From Chitinophagaceae bacterium UBA2793 (lineage in GTDB: Bacteria > Bacteroidota > Bacteroidia > Chitinophagales > Chitinophagaceae), in assembly GCA_002352045.1 (NCBI GenBank), contig DEHT01000044.1:1-52572 (forward strand): a stretch of 52,572 nt of DNA, read 5' to 3'. Positions 8,812-17,930 of this stretch are shown here, piece after piece (positions within the stretch are counted from its first letter, which is position 1; every line of letters starts with the position of its first letter). A program made the position numbers and the translations under genes. The notes beneath the pieces are model-generated. The model did no database searches. It was not told the origin of the DNA and was given only the letters and a program-made list of their open reading frames with translations.

Positions 8812-9411
8812 TTATTCAGCTTCGGCTACTACCTCTTTCACTTCGGGTATCATGCGCTTCATCATTCCTTCAATGCCTGCTTTTAAAGTAATCATCGAAG
8901 ATGGGCATCCGCTACAACTTCCCTGCAAAACAAGGTTTACTTTTCCTTCTTCGTAGCTTTTAAATTGAATAGCGCCACCATCCATTTCTACGGCAGGTTT
9001 CACATAATTTTCCAACAATTCCTTAATACGCTTTACCACATCATCGTCGCTGGCACTTACTTCATTGCTGCCTTCTAATTTTGCTGTAGCCAACTCTTCT
9101 TCATTAACCACTGCTTTACCTTCTTCTAAATATTCTTTTAAAAATTGTTTAATGGTAGGTATCACATCCTGCCAGTCGTCTGTTTCAAAAGTTTTGGTAA
9201 GCGTTACAAAATTGCTGGCTATAAATACAGATTTTATAAAAGGGAATGTAAACAATTCTAATGCTAAGGGCGAAGGTTTGGCCGATGCTTCATCGGGAAA
9301 ATCAACACTTTTACCGGGATACAATAATTTGTTGGCAACAAATTTCATTGTTTCGGGGTTGGGTGTCATTTCCGTATAAATACTTATTACCGGGTTGCCT
9401 GTCTTAATCAT
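8812..9411 (-). CDS. nfu: Nfu-type iron-sulfur cluster carrier, 199 aa
   Basis: The N-terminal half (residues 7-95) matches the Nfu/Scaffold N domain, with TEMTPNPETMKFVAN. The C-terminal half (120-195) is the NifU C-terminal domain with MDGGAIQF and the cluster-binding CSGC motif (Cys166, Cys169). Nfu proteins carry and deliver 4Fe-4S clusters to target enzymes in the cytoplasm. The start at 9411 gives the standard N-terminus; an in-frame ATG at 9462 lies upstream of a candidate -7 box at 9432-9439 and is unlikely. It appears to be transcribed alone. Confidence 0.92.
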   Translation of the reverse strand: MIKTGNPVISIYTEMTPNPETMKFVANKLLYPGKSVDFPDEASAKPSPLALELFTFPFIKSVFIASNFVTLTKTFETDDWQDVIPTIKQFLKEYLEEGKAVVNEEELATAKLEGSNEVSASDDDVVKRIKELLENYVKPAVEMDGGAIQFKSYEEGKVNLVLQGSCSGCPSSMITLKAGIEGMMKRMIPEVKEVVAEAE

Positions 9412-9431
9412 AAGTTCAAAATTTAAGATTA

Positions 9432-9439
9432 CAAATTTA
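9432..9439 (-). promoter_or_regulatory. Candidate -7 box for nfu
   Basis: The minus strand reads TAAATTTG here, matching TAnnTTTG, about 20 bases upstream of the chosen nfu ATG. I do not see a clear TTTG at -33, so this is a half-supported promoter. Confidence 0.4.
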
Positions 9440-9614
9440 GCCTTTATTCTACAGATGCCCATAGCCTCTCCTTAAAAAACAGTGTGCCGGAGCTTAAATT
9501 TCTGATTTCGAAAATTAAAATGAATGTAGCAGGCTGTACAGATTTCAGCATTAATATGCTTCAAAACGCTATCCGAATTTTTTATTTCGTAGCTGCATAT
9601 TGTTAATTTAACCA

Positions 9615-11975
9615 CTATTCCACTATTCTTAGTTTGGCATAGTTGAGCATTATTTTCTTTTCGCCATTGTGTTCAAATATTACAGTAGCAATTGGATTGT
9701 GCGAAGACCCTTCCATTTTCAACACTTCGCCAAAACCAAATTTTAAATGCTCTACTTTTTGGCCGGGTTGCAAGTTGCCGGTATCGCTGGGCAAAAAGTT
9801 TTCGGAAGGAGTATGCTCCACCGCTTTGGTAGTGGCAGGTTTTGTATTGATATAAGAGGGTGTAGTTGTTTTTTTTGATGGAGGTGGACCATACTGTTTT
9901 TCGGCCCTGGATGCATTATTCCAATTGGGTTTTTCAAAGCCACGATTCATGCGTTCAAACGCACTTCCAAGTCCCCATCCGCCATCGTTGCTACGAGCAC
10001 CGCCTGCATAAGTTTTATCAATATACGTTTCCGGAATTTCATCTAAAAATCGGCTTGGGTCGTTTTGTTGCAATTGACCAAACTTATAGCGTGCATTGGC
10101 ATAGCTGAGGTATAGATTCTTTTTTGCCCTTGTTACTGCAACATAAAATAATCTTCTTTCTTCCTCCAACTCTTCTCTTGTATTTATGCTCAATGCACTG
10201 GGAAATAAATTTTCTTCGAGGCCTCCTACAAACACTACCGGAAACTCCAGGCCCTTTGCCGCATGTATGGTCATTAGTTTTACTACATCGGGATTGTCTT
10301 TGTTGTCATCGGCATCGGTGAGCAAAGTAATTTGCTGCAGGTATGTTCCAAGGCCTTTATCACCTACTTCCCCATCTTCTTCATTTAAAGGTGTTTCAAT
10401 AAATTCTTTAATGGAGTTAAGTAACTCCTGTACGTTTTCATATCGGGCAAGGCCTTCGGTGGTTTTATCATTAAAAAGGTCTTTTACAATTCCGCTGCTT
10501 TTACCAACTATTACTGCCAATTCGTATGCATTCTTTTTATCCAACTCACTTTGAAACATTTTTATCATCAGCACAAAATTATCAATAGCTTCCAGGGTGC
10601 CACTTTTAAAACCATACATGGCTGCATTGCAAAGCACTTCCCACATGGTTAAGTTGTTGTCATTTGCAAACAATACCAACTTATCCATGGTAGTTTTTCC
10701 AATACCTCTTGCCGGATAATTGATAATTCTTTTCAGTGCCTCTTCATCCCGGGTGTTAATTACAATTCTTAGGTATGCAATAAAATCTTTTACCTCTTTG
10801 CGTTGGTAAAAACTGGTGCCGCCATAAATTTTATAAGCAATCCCTAATCTTCTAAGCGATTCTTCATAACTACGACTTTGAGCATTGGTGCGGTATAAAA
10901 TGGCAAAATCCTGGTTGCTGAAATGATTGCGCAGTTTTTGTTCTTTAATAGCATCGGCCACCATTTTGCCCTCGTCGTTATCCGTCATGGTGCGAACGAG
11001 TTTTATTTTATCGCCCTCGCCATTGTCGGTAAACAATCGTTTTTCAATTTGGCCCTTGTTGTTGGCAATTACTTCGTTGGCAATATGCAAAATGTTTTTG
11101 GTGCTTCGGTAGTTCTGCTCCAGTTTTACCACTTTTACATCGTCGTAATCTTTTTGAAACTGCAAAATATTTTCAATGGTGGCACCTCTAAAACTATAAA
11201 TACTTTGTGCATCGTCGCCTACTACACAAACATTCTCGTGCATAGCACCCAACAGTTTTATTATTTCGTATTGTGCCGGGTTGGTATCCTGGTACTCATC
11301 AATTAAAATGTATTTGAACTTGCGTTGGTACTTACTCAGTGCATCGGGATGGTTCTTGAGCAACTCATACATTTTTATTAATAGGTCATCAAAATCCATG
11401 GCGCCGTTTTTAAAACAGCGATTGGAGTAAGCTGCATAAATTTTACCAATCATTGGCCGATTGGCTCTTGCATCTTCCTGCTGCAACATATAATCGTTGA
11501 TGTATTCGCCCGGCCCCACCAATGCATTTTTGGCTGCCGAAATTCTGTTGTACACTATATTGGGCTTATATTGCTTATCGTCGAGGCCCATTTCGTTTAC
11601 CACCGTTTTTACCACACTTTTTGCATCATCAGTATCGTAAATGGTGAAGTTGTTGGGATAGCCAATTTTATTGGCTTCGCCTCTTAGTATCCTGGCAAAA
11701 ACACTGTGAAAAGTTCCAATGTATAAATTACGGGCTTCGTTGCTGCCCAAAATTTTTCCAATACGCTCCTTCATTTCGGCGGCAGCCTTATTGGTAAAAG
11801 TGAGTGCCAAAATATTAAAAGCATCTACGGCATGTGCCGCCATTAAATGGGTAATTCGGGTGGTAAGCACCTTGGTTTTGCCGCTGCCTGCGCCGGCAAT
11901 TATCATTATAGGGCCATCTTTATGTGTAACCGCTTCTAGCTGCGGGCTGTTCAATTCATCTAAATAATTACGCAT
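9615..11975 (-). CDS. UvrD/PcrA-type 3'-5' DNA helicase, 786 aa
   Basis: A superfamily 1A helicase with the ordered motifs visible: NSPQLEAV (Q-motif), GAGSGKT (motif I) near residue 31, AAEMKERI, IDEYQDTN (motif II), DDAQSIYSFRGA (III), EQNYRST (IV), MTIHAAKGLEFP (V) and FYVAVTRAK (VI). The C-terminal tail after a low-complexity linker ends in the DGQKVEHLKFG-type beta domain seen in PcrA (here GQKVEHLKFGFGEVL). It should act in nucleotide excision repair, mismatch repair or removal of stalled RNA polymerase or RecA. The start at 11975 (MRNYLDEL) follows a TACCTTTG box so closely that the mRNA may be nearly leaderless. Confidence 0.93.
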   Translation of the reverse strand: MRNYLDELNSPQLEAVTHKDGPIMIIAGAGSGKTKVLTTRITHLMAAHAVDAFNILALTFTNKAAAEMKERIGKILGSNEARNLYIGTFHSVFARILRGEANKIGYPNNFTIYDTDDAKSVVKTVVNEMGLDDKQYKPNIVYNRISAAKNALVGPGEYINDYMLQQEDARANRPMIGKIYAAYSNRCFKNGAMDFDDLLIKMYELLKNHPDALSKYQRKFKYILIDEYQDTNPAQYEIIKLLGAMHENVCVVGDDAQSIYSFRGATIENILQFQKDYDDVKVVKLEQNYRSTKNILHIANEVIANNKGQIEKRLFTDNGEGDKIKLVRTMTDNDEGKMVADAIKEQKLRNHFSNQDFAILYRTNAQSRSYEESLRRLGIAYKIYGGTSFYQRKEVKDFIAYLRIVINTRDEEALKRIINYPARGIGKTTMDKLVLFANDNNLTMWEVLCNAAMYGFKSGTLEAIDNFVLMIKMFQSELDKKNAYELAVIVGKSSGIVKDLFNDKTTEGLARYENVQELLNSIKEFIETPLNEEDGEVGDKGLGTYLQQITLLTDADDNKDNPDVVKLMTIHAAKGLEFPVVFVGGLEENLFPSALSINTREELEEERRLFYVAVTRAKKNLYLSYANARYKFGQLQQNDPSRFLDEIPETYIDKTYAGGARSNDGGWGLGSAFERMNRGFEKPNWNNASRAEKQYGPPPSKKTTTPSYINTKPATTKAVEHTPSENFLPSDTGNLQPGQKVEHLKFGFGEVLKMEGSSHNPIATVIFEHNGEKKIMLNYAKLRIVE

Positions 11976-11981
11976 AGCCAA

Positions 11982-11989
11982 CAAAGGTA
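11982..11989 (-). promoter_or_regulatory. Candidate -7 box for the helicase gene
   Basis: The minus strand reads TACCTTTG, a perfect TAnnTTTG, 6 bases upstream of the ATG at 11975. If used, the transcript would have almost no leader. No clear TTTG at -33 is seen, so confidence is modest. Confidence 0.4.
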
Positions 11990-12107
11990 AAATTCTTATG
12001 GCAGGTAAATATTTTTATTATTACCGTTATACTCATTTCGCCTACCGAAACATAGAAATGGAGCCAAGCATCATTGAAAGCAAAAATTACTGATTATTTT
12101 TGGCAGA

Positions 12108-12115
12108 TAAATTTG
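12108..12115 (+). promoter_or_regulatory. Candidate -7 box for hflX
   Basis: TAAATTTG matches TAnnTTTG about 97 bases upstream of the hflX ATG. No -33 TTTG is placed correctly, so this is weak. The rest of the intergenic stretch 11990-12211 shows no other structure. Confidence 0.3.
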
Positions 12116-12211
12116 CAATGCGGTAAGGCATTATGGATAACATTCATTTAATTTCAAAGTGAAAAACAATTTGTACATCGCAATAATATTTTATAAGAGA
12201 CAAGCAGAAGC

Positions 12212-13405
12212 ATGATTGAAAAAAAAATAAAAATAAACCGCAAAGAAAAAGCGGTGTTGATTGGGGTGGTTCAAAAAGAGCAAACCGAAACGCAGGTAAA
12301 TGAATACCTGGATGAGTTGGCTTTTTTGGCAGAAACCGCCGGGGCAGTTTCTGTAAAAAGGTTTACCCAAAAATTAGCACACCCCGATACCAAAACATTT
12401 GTTGGCAAAGGCAAGTTGGAAGAAATTAAGAATTACATTTTTTTAAAAGGCGATATAAATACGGTAATTTTTGATGACGAATTAACCGGCTCACAAATTC
12501 AAAATATTGAAAAAGAGTTAAAGGTTAAAACCATTGACCGTAGCGATTTAATACTGGATATTTTTGCAGGCCGGGCCAAAACGGCACAAGCCAAAACCCA
12601 GGTTGAACTGGCGCAATACCAATACATATTGCCCAGGCTCAGAGGTATGTGGAAACACCTTGAAAGACAAGGCGGCGGCGTAGGAACCAGGGGCCCCGGG
12701 GAAACAGAAATAGAAACCGACCGCCGAATTGTAAAAGATAAAATAAGCCTGTTGCGCAAGCGGCTGGCCGAAATAGATAAACAAAGTTTTACACAACGAA
12801 AAGAACGAGGCGAGTTTATAAGAGTAGCCCTGGTAGGCTATACCAATGTGGGCAAAAGCACCCTTATGACCTTGCTTAGCAAGAGCGAAGTGTTTGCCGA
12901 AAATAAATTGTTTGCCACCCTTGATACTACCACTCGTAAAGTAGTGTTTGAACAAACGCCTTTTTTATTAAGCGATACCGTAGGCTTTATTCGCAAGCTG
13001 CCACATCATTTGGTAGAAAGTTTTAAAAGCACTTTGGATGAAGTGAGAGAAGCAGATGTACTGCTGCATGTGGTGGATATATCTCACCCTCAATACGAAG
13101 AGCAACTTACCGTAGTAAACAAAACGCTGGCCGAATTGGGTTGTACAGATAAGCCCTGTATTACTGTTTTTAATAAAATGGATAAATACGAAGCTGAAGT
13201 GTTTGACGAATGGTTGGAAGACGAAGTGAAGCAGGATATTTTAAGAGAACTCAAAGAACGCTGGCAACAGGAAACTAAAGGCAACTGTGTTTTTGTATCG
13301 GCACTGGGGAAAAAGAATATTGATTTGCTGCGTCAAACCATTTTAAATAAAGTGAGAGATATGTACCGCATTAGATACCCTTACAAAGCAGAATATTTTT
13401 ATTGA
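12212..13405 (+). CDS. hflX: Ribosome-associated GTPase HflX, 397 aa
   Basis: The N-terminal HflX domain (about residues 15-185) includes KTFVGKGKLEEI, VIFDDELTGSQ and the conserved Gly-rich loop GGGVGTRGPGETEIETDRR (154-172). The GTPase domain has G1 GYTNVGKS (209-216), G3 DTVGF and G4 NKMD. HflX splits stalled 70S ribosomes under heat or antibiotic stress and has RNA helicase activity in some species. Its length is normal. The Rieske gene follows after 28 bases on the same strand. Confidence 0.95.
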   Translation: MIEKKIKINRKEKAVLIGVVQKEQTETQVNEYLDELAFLAETAGAVSVKRFTQKLAHPDTKTFVGKGKLEEIKNYIFLKGDINTVIFDDELTGSQIQNIEKELKVKTIDRSDLILDIFAGRAKTAQAKTQVELAQYQYILPRLRGMWKHLERQGGGVGTRGPGETEIETDRRIVKDKISLLRKRLAEIDKQSFTQRKERGEFIRVALVGYTNVGKSTLMTLLSKSEVFAENKLFATLDTTTRKVVFEQTPFLLSDTVGFIRKLPHHLVESFKSTLDEVREADVLLHVVDISHPQYEEQLTVVNKTLAELGCTDKPCITVFNKMDKYEAEVFDEWLEDEVKQDILRELKERWQQETKGNCVFVSALGKKNIDLLRQTILNKVRDMYRIRYPYKAEYFY

Positions 13406-13433
13406 TTAGTTGAATTAGATTTACCCATTAAAA

Positions 13434-13790
13434 GTGTCAAAAGAAATTACCTGGTACAAAATTGCGGACCATTTAGAACAAATTCCCTTTAATCAAAATC
13501 ATTTGGCAGAAGTGGAGGTTTTGGGCAAGAAAGTTTGTATTGCCCTAAAAGCCAATAATCTAAAGGCATGTGCGGCCAAATGCCCTCACGCCGGCGGACA
13601 AATGAGTGAAGGATATATGGATGCATTGGGCAATATTGTATGCCCGGTACATCATTATCGTTTTAATTTACAAAACGGCAGAAACAGCAGTGGTGAAGGA
13701 TATTTTTTAAAAACATACCCCATTGAATATAGAAATGATGGCATATATGTTGGACTGAACGAAAATAACCCGGCAAGCTTCACAAAATAA
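13434..13790 (+). CDS. Rieske 2Fe-2S ferredoxin-like protein, 118 aa
   Basis: A single-domain Rieske protein: Cys50-Pro-His52 and Cys70-Pro-Val-His73 are the 2Fe-2S ligands. It resembles the small soluble ferredoxins (NirD or BphA3 type) that carry electrons to oxygenases or reductases. The start is a GTG at 13434, as no ATG lies between the hflX stop and the first conserved residues. No partner oxygenase is nearby, so the electron acceptor is unknown. It ends 62 bases before tRNA-Asn and is probably co-transcribed with hflX. Confidence 0.88.
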   Translation: MSKEITWYKIADHLEQIPFNQNHLAEVEVLGKKVCIALKANNLKACAAKCPHAGGQMSEGYMDALGNIVCPVHHYRFNLQNGRNSSGEGYFLKTYPIEYRNDGIYVGLNENNPASFTK

Positions 13791-13802
13791 TTCTATAATT
13801 TT

Positions 13803-13832
13803 TTTGCCTGAAATTAAAAACCCTTATTTTTG
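13803..13832 (+). promoter_or_regulatory. Promoter of tRNA-Asn
   Basis: TTTG (13803-13806) is followed after 18 bases by TATTTTTG (13825-13832), matching the Bacteroidota -33/-7 pattern. It places transcription start about 15 bases before the mature tRNA 5' end. Confidence 0.65.
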
Positions 13833-13852
13833 CCATCCCAAAAAAGGGAGAT

Positions 13853-13926
13853 TCCTCCTTAGCTCAGTTGGTTAGAGCATCTGACTGTTAATCAGAGGGT
13901 CGCTGGTTCAAGTCCAGCAGGGGGAG
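13853..13926 (+). tRNA. tRNA-Asn (anticodon GUU), integration target
   Basis: A complete cloverleaf can be drawn. The acceptor is TCCTCCT/AGGGGGA with one T-G wobble, the D-arm stem GCTC/GAGC, and the anticodon stem TCTGA/TCAGA closes the loop CTGTTAA, giving anticodon GTT. The T-stem GCTGG/CCAGC closes TTCAAGT, and G13926 is the discriminator. No CCA is encoded. The 3' part from the anticodon loop onward is repeated at 50224, so this is the attachment gene of the 36-kb element, and its present 3' half may have been supplied by the element. Confidence 0.95.
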
Positions 13927-13974
13927 CGAAGAAGAATAAGGGTTTCAAGCGTTTTATGCTTGGAGCCCTTTTTC
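13885..13974 (+). repeat. attL: direct repeat of tRNA-Asn 3' half plus terminator
   Basis: From CTGTTAATCAGAGGGTCG in the anticodon loop to the terminator, this segment is repeated at 50224-50313. Over the first 64 bases there are only three mismatches (13903, 13917 and 13937 versus 50242, 50256 and 50276). Further on, the copies stay alignable through the terminator but diverge more. Confidence 0.9.
13938..13974 (+). terminator. tRNA-Asn terminator, left copy
   Basis: AAGGG...AAGC, a short loop and GCTT...CCCTT form an interrupted hairpin followed by TTTTT, directly after the tRNA. Confidence 0.6.
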
Positions 13975-13975
13975 A

Positions 13976-13994
13976 TTTGCACGCAATTTGCACG
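13976..13994 (+). repeat. Tandem TTTGCACG repeats at left end, likely integrase arm sites
   Basis: TTTGCACGCAATTTGCACG holds two direct copies of TTTGCACG, spaced like those at 50097-50116 next to the right-end integrase gene. Matching short repeats just inside both ends are expected for arm-type binding sites of the element's tyrosine integrase; that role is inferred. Confidence 0.6.
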
Positions 13995-14031
13995 TCATTA
14001 TTTAATAAGTTAAAAGAATCTACTTGATGCC

Positions 14032-15984
14032 TTAACTGTAGTACGGAATTAAAGGTGGGTACTCAATGCTTTCCGGTGCCATGTGCCGAGAAGAAAAATC
14101 AAGATTTTGCTCATCAGTTGGGGGCAAATATTCTTTATCGATTAGTATAAATTGTGTTTGTGCAAGCTCATCGCTTGCCAAATCATATATTAAATCGTGG
14201 AAACCTTGAAATTGTTCGATGTTTTCTCTTTCACTAATATTCTTCATAGGAGAATCAATTATAAGAAAAGTTGGAAGCAATGCTCCTATTTCAACAGCTA
14301 ACCTGTGTATTGCCAAACCATAGCATGCTTTAAATAATGTTTTTTTCCCGCCGCTGCTTAGATTGGCAAAAGAAGTGGTGGCAACGTCACCTACATCTGG
14401 TCTAGTAACTTCGGGTAAAAAATCCTTATGACTTATTTCAACCTCGCTATTGGCTGTGAACCCTGAAAGTTTTGATCTTAATAAGCAATCTAAAAAGAGT
14501 TCTTTTAATCTAACCAAGTTTGAAAGATTTGATTCCGCACCTTTTCGAGCTTCTTCTAGATCTTGTCGGATTTGTGTTTCCTCTACTTGAGTTTCACTTG
14601 CCTTTTTTTGTAATTCCCTTACTTTTTGTGGCAATTTAATCAGCTTTTCAAAATTTAAGATTTGTTGACCAATTTCGGCTTTTTGCCTTTCAAGGACTAG
14701 CGCATTAGACAAGTAAGCTGAATCATATTGAGCCATCTGAGATGACAACTCATCATTAATTTTTTGTTTCTGTAAATTTAAATCAGCAGCTTTTCGCCTA
14801 ATTCTTCTCAGTTGCTCAGAGTGTAAATTAATAGATTCCTCAAGTTCAGATATTCTAGATTTTGTATCTTGCTCTAATACATCGGCATTAAGGTTAGATT
14901 CTCCTTCAACAGGTTCTTCTTGCCCGCAAACTCCACATAAATCACTTTCTCTTTCAGGTAGTTTTTGAGCACAGCGGGGGCAAAAGTCAAATGTTACCCC
15001 AGCCAATACAGCTCTAGCAGATGCAACTCTTTTTACCTTAATCCCTAAAGTCATGATTTCATTTTTGTGTCGCTTGTCCTGATCAATTATTTTTTCAATT
15101 TCAGGAATTGCATTCTCTAGTGATTCAATTTCGTAACTTAATAATCTTCCTTTTTCTCTTAATTTATCTGTTCCATGAGGAATGTTTGATCTGTTTTTTC
15201 TATGCACTAATAATTGCTGATCAATCACATCACTGTCTTTTTTCAGGCTATCAACCTTGATCAAGATTTCAGCTTCAGTTTCAACATCTGCATCGATCAA
15301 TGCTTGTTGAAGTGATTTAGAAGCCTCCGAAAATTGAATTTTCTTAATGTGCAGTTCTTGAAGAAGAGATTCCAATTCCGCTACTTTTTCTTGATGAAAA
15401 CCTAATATGAATCGTAAAACATCTCTACTCTTTAAACGTTTAAAAACGTGAGCATCTTCTCCAAGATGGAAAAAATCACTGTCAAAACTATCCTGATCTA
15501 AGTAACAATACCAAAGCATGTCTATAAAGCTCAGACGGGCCAAGGCACTTTCTTCTTTCGTTTTGCTTTTACGAACTTTTGGGGGATCAATTCCTGCAAA
15601 ATGAAAAAGCAAATCTGACAAAACTTCAATTTCTGTATTTGGTATTAGGATACCATCTGCTTTCCTGGCCGGTAGAATCAAATCTAATTCTTCATCATTT
15701 TCCGACCACTTCACATGAACTTGGTCAGATTCTCTTGCTCGATCTATTACAATATTAAACTTGTTTATACTTAAAGAGATTTCAGCTGAAACAAATTCAG
15801 ACTGTAGAGCTGGAGAAAAGTCTAGATCGCCGCCTAAACAGTAATATATCAAACGGGCAATGCTGGATTTCCCCGCACCCATTTGTCCATAGAAATAGGA
15901 AATTTTTGTTAGTGGAATTACTTCGGTACTTTTCTTAAAGACCAATGTTAAAGCACTAATATTAAAGTTCATGGGTTGGGTCAT
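14032..15984 (-). CDS. Lamassu-type SMC ATPase (LmuB-like), 650 aa
   Basis: An SMC/Rad50-like ATPase. Walker A is GQMGAGKS (33-40), followed by long coiled coils. A central pair of CxxC motifs (Cys335, Cys338, Cys350, Cys353) acts as zinc hook or ribbon at the coil apex. The second coil leads to the signature LSSGGKKT (542-549) and Walker B FLIIDSP (573-579). In Lamassu systems such an SMC subunit senses foreign or unusual DNA ends and releases the nuclease. The start at 15984 overlaps the stop of the middle gene as ATGA; an ATG 21 bases upstream is less likely. It is the last gene of a three-gene minus-strand operon with a DUF4297/Cap4-like nuclease and a small helical protein, the Lamassu layout. 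Confidence 0.82.
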   Translation of the reverse strand: MTQPMNFNISALTLVFKKSTEVIPLTKISYFYGQMGAGKSSIARLIYYCLGGDLDFSPALQSEFVSAEISLSINKFNIVIDRARESDQVHVKWSENDEELDLILPARKADGILIPNTEIEVLSDLLFHFAGIDPPKVRKSKTKEESALARLSFIDMLWYCYLDQDSFDSDFFHLGEDAHVFKRLKSRDVLRFILGFHQEKVAELESLLQELHIKKIQFSEASKSLQQALIDADVETEAEILIKVDSLKKDSDVIDQQLLVHRKNRSNIPHGTDKLREKGRLLSYEIESLENAIPEIEKIIDQDKRHKNEIMTLGIKVKRVASARAVLAGVTFDFCPRCAQKLPERESDLCGVCGQEEPVEGESNLNADVLEQDTKSRISELEESINLHSEQLRRIRRKAADLNLQKQKINDELSSQMAQYDSAYLSNALVLERQKAEIGQQILNFEKLIKLPQKVRELQKKASETQVEETQIRQDLEEARKGAESNLSNLVRLKELFLDCLLRSKLSGFTANSEVEISHKDFLPEVTRPDVGDVATTSFANLSSGGKKTLFKACYGLAIHRLAVEIGALLPTFLIIDSPMKNISERENIEQFQGFHDLIYDLASDELAQTQFILIDKEYLPPTDEQNLDFSSRHMAPESIEYPPLIPYYS

Positions 15985-16535
15985 ATCTGTATATCTTCTC
16001 CCCATTTCATATCAATAATTTCGGGGAAGGTTTTATAAATTAAATCTTTAAGCTTAGTGGCTGATTCACTACCAACAGTTTTGTAGATTTCATCACTCCG
16101 AGTATCAAGGATTTTGTACTCATCTATCTGAATTAGCTTTTCTACAGTTTCTTTACCCTTTTCAGTCAATTCAATATAGATTGTGCGGCCCTTCAAGTAA
16201 GTTATAGCCAATCCTCGTGCGACTAATAGACCAAGCCATCTTCTATACCTTTCATCCCACGGACCATATCGAAATCTTATCATTTTAGACTCAATGCTGG
16301 TTCGTTCGTGCGGGAGAATTTGCGCCTTCTCAGTTTTTTTGTTTTTTGCCTGAAGCAGTCTTTCTAAACAATTTGGATATCGTAATAAAAAATCTAGCTT
16401 TGCAAGCTTCATAATTCCTTCAACAGCCTTTGAACTTCTTTTTTCAGCTTGGTTCAACAATAAGAGAAGACGTGCAAGATGTAATTCATCTGCATTTTCT
16501 GCTATTGTAGCTGCTTTGATTAATCTTAAGCTCAT
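15981..16535 (-). CDS. Lamassu-type middle subunit (LmuC-like), 184 aa
   Basis: A small, mostly helical protein without catalytic motifs. Residues about 90-140 (WDERYRRWLGLLVARGL, then YIELTEKGKETVEKL) look like a winged-helix unit. It overlaps both neighbours by ATGA-type junctions (nuclease stop at 16532, SMC start at 15984), so the three are made from one message in fixed ratio. Position and size fit the LmuC/DdmB accessory subunit that bridges the SMC and the nuclease. Identification rests on context more than on sequence. Confidence 0.7.
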   Translation of the reverse strand: MSLRLIKAATIAENADELHLARLLLLLNQAEKRSSKAVEGIMKLAKLDFLLRYPNCLERLLQAKNKKTEKAQILPHERTSIESKMIRFRYGPWDERYRRWLGLLVARGLAITYLKGRTIYIELTEKGKETVEKLIQIDEYKILDTRSDEIYKTVGSESATKLKDLIYKTFPEIIDMKWGEDIQI

Positions 16536-17782
16536 GCTGCTTCCATTAAATTAAATTTTTCACTCCACCAAACACTACAGTGTTCAGTTAATAAAGCTGC
16601 GATACCTACAAGCATTTCATATTTTTCATTGTATACCTTTTGAGGTTCAGCCCCCGCAATCGTTTTAAGTCTAAGAAGGACATTTTTCAACATCTCTGGA
16701 CCAAAATCTATGCTAGGATCAATATTGGCTTCGAGTTTAGCTTCATCACATTCAGCCTGAACAATACTTTCTAATTGAGTTAGGACATCCTGAAATTTCT
16801 CAGGGTTTGCTGCCTGTAATTCCAATAAGCGACTTTCTGAGGAGATTTTTCTCCGTTTCATTGTTTGTAGCTGGTCGGTTAAGTTAGCCTTAATGAACTT
16901 TTTTTCAAGTACATCGTTGGTTCCCGTTGATTTTAAATCTAGAGTAAGGTCGACAGGTTGATATCTAAATATCATTTCTTTTAATAAAGCAGTCGATCTA
17001 AAAACTATATCTACACTAACTCGTTTTGCTAAAAGAATAGGATTATTTTTTTCCTGAATATTTAAAAGGTATTTTGATTGATCTTCAATAAAAAGAGACG
17101 AAGCTTTGAATATTTGTTGAACGATCTCGTCTCGAATTGCACTCAAAGAGGCTTTTGGTAAAGTTTTACATTCCTCAATATGAGGTAAATGGTCATGAGC
17201 GATTACTGCGTCAAAATCGTCTCTTGAAGGTCCTTTGACTATATGAGTCTTCTTTAACACTGTGAACAATACTTGCGGCTCACACTCGCAGTCCACAGCT
17301 AGTTGATCAAAAATATCCGCAAAGAGAGATTTTTTTAATTCATCAATATCAGAAGAATTATGAACTACTTCAATAAATCTTAGTGGACTTCTTTTTATTG
17401 AGTCGGGTTTTGATGTGAGAGCAGGAGTGTAGACACTGGTGTTAGAATAAAATATGTACGTTTCAATTTTATCTGAAAAAGTTTGTTCATGTTTTACAAA
17501 CCGCTTGATACTGTTTTGGACCTCATCATCATTTAAATGCCAATACCCATTTTCCGGCTTACTTGTTTTCACTTGTATTGCATCATAGTTACCATTCAAC
17601 ATCTCACACAATAAATCTTCATGGTGTTCACACCATACGGCTGTGTAAGGCCTTGCTCCTGAAGCCCCTGCAATTAAGTGAATAGCACCAATTGCATTTT
17701 GATATCTAAAATTTCTCTGAGTTTCATCACCAGGATCGCCCAGGTCTAAAACTTCTGATGGGTCAATGTCTTTTTTACTCAT
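16532..17782 (-). CDS. Lamassu-type Cap4/DUF4297-like nuclease (LmuA-like), 416 aa
   Basis: The N-terminal region resembles the DUF4297/Cap4 dsDNA nuclease family: RNFRYQNAIGAIHLIAG (23-39), an acidic patch EHHEDLL with Glu55, then NYDAIQVKT with Asp67, Gln70 and Lys72, a PD-(D/E)xK-type core. The remaining 300 residues are helical and probably contact the other subunits. It should be the effector that cleaves DNA when the SMC partner is triggered, killing or curing infected or plasmid-bearing cells. The start at 17782 (MSKKDID) gives the usual N-terminus; an in-frame ATG at 17845 adds a doubtful hydrophobic leader. First gene of the operon. Confidence 0.78.
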   Translation of the reverse strand: MSKKDIDPSEVLDLGDPGDETQRNFRYQNAIGAIHLIAGASGARPYTAVWCEHHEDLLCEMLNGNYDAIQVKTSKPENGYWHLNDDEVQNSIKRFVKHEQTFSDKIETYIFYSNTSVYTPALTSKPDSIKRSPLRFIEVVHNSSDIDELKKSLFADIFDQLAVDCECEPQVLFTVLKKTHIVKGPSRDDFDAVIAHDHLPHIEECKTLPKASLSAIRDEIVQQIFKASSLFIEDQSKYLLNIQEKNNPILLAKRVSVDIVFRSTALLKEMIFRYQPVDLTLDLKSTGTNDVLEKKFIKANLTDQLQTMKRRKISSESRLLELQAANPEKFQDVLTQLESIVQAECDEAKLEANIDPSIDFGPEMLKNVLLRLKTIAGAEPQKVYNEKYEMLVGIAALLTEHCSVWWSEKFNLMEAA

Positions 17783-17930
17783 AAGCAAAATCGATGCTGT
17801 CAGTACGAATGAAATAGGGTTAGGTAGGTATTTTAGAGGGAGCAATTTAAAGATAGGAATTAAAATAATTATTTTTATACTAAGACCTAAATTATTAGAT
17901 TTCTACCCCTCATTTTGATCGTAAAAACGA

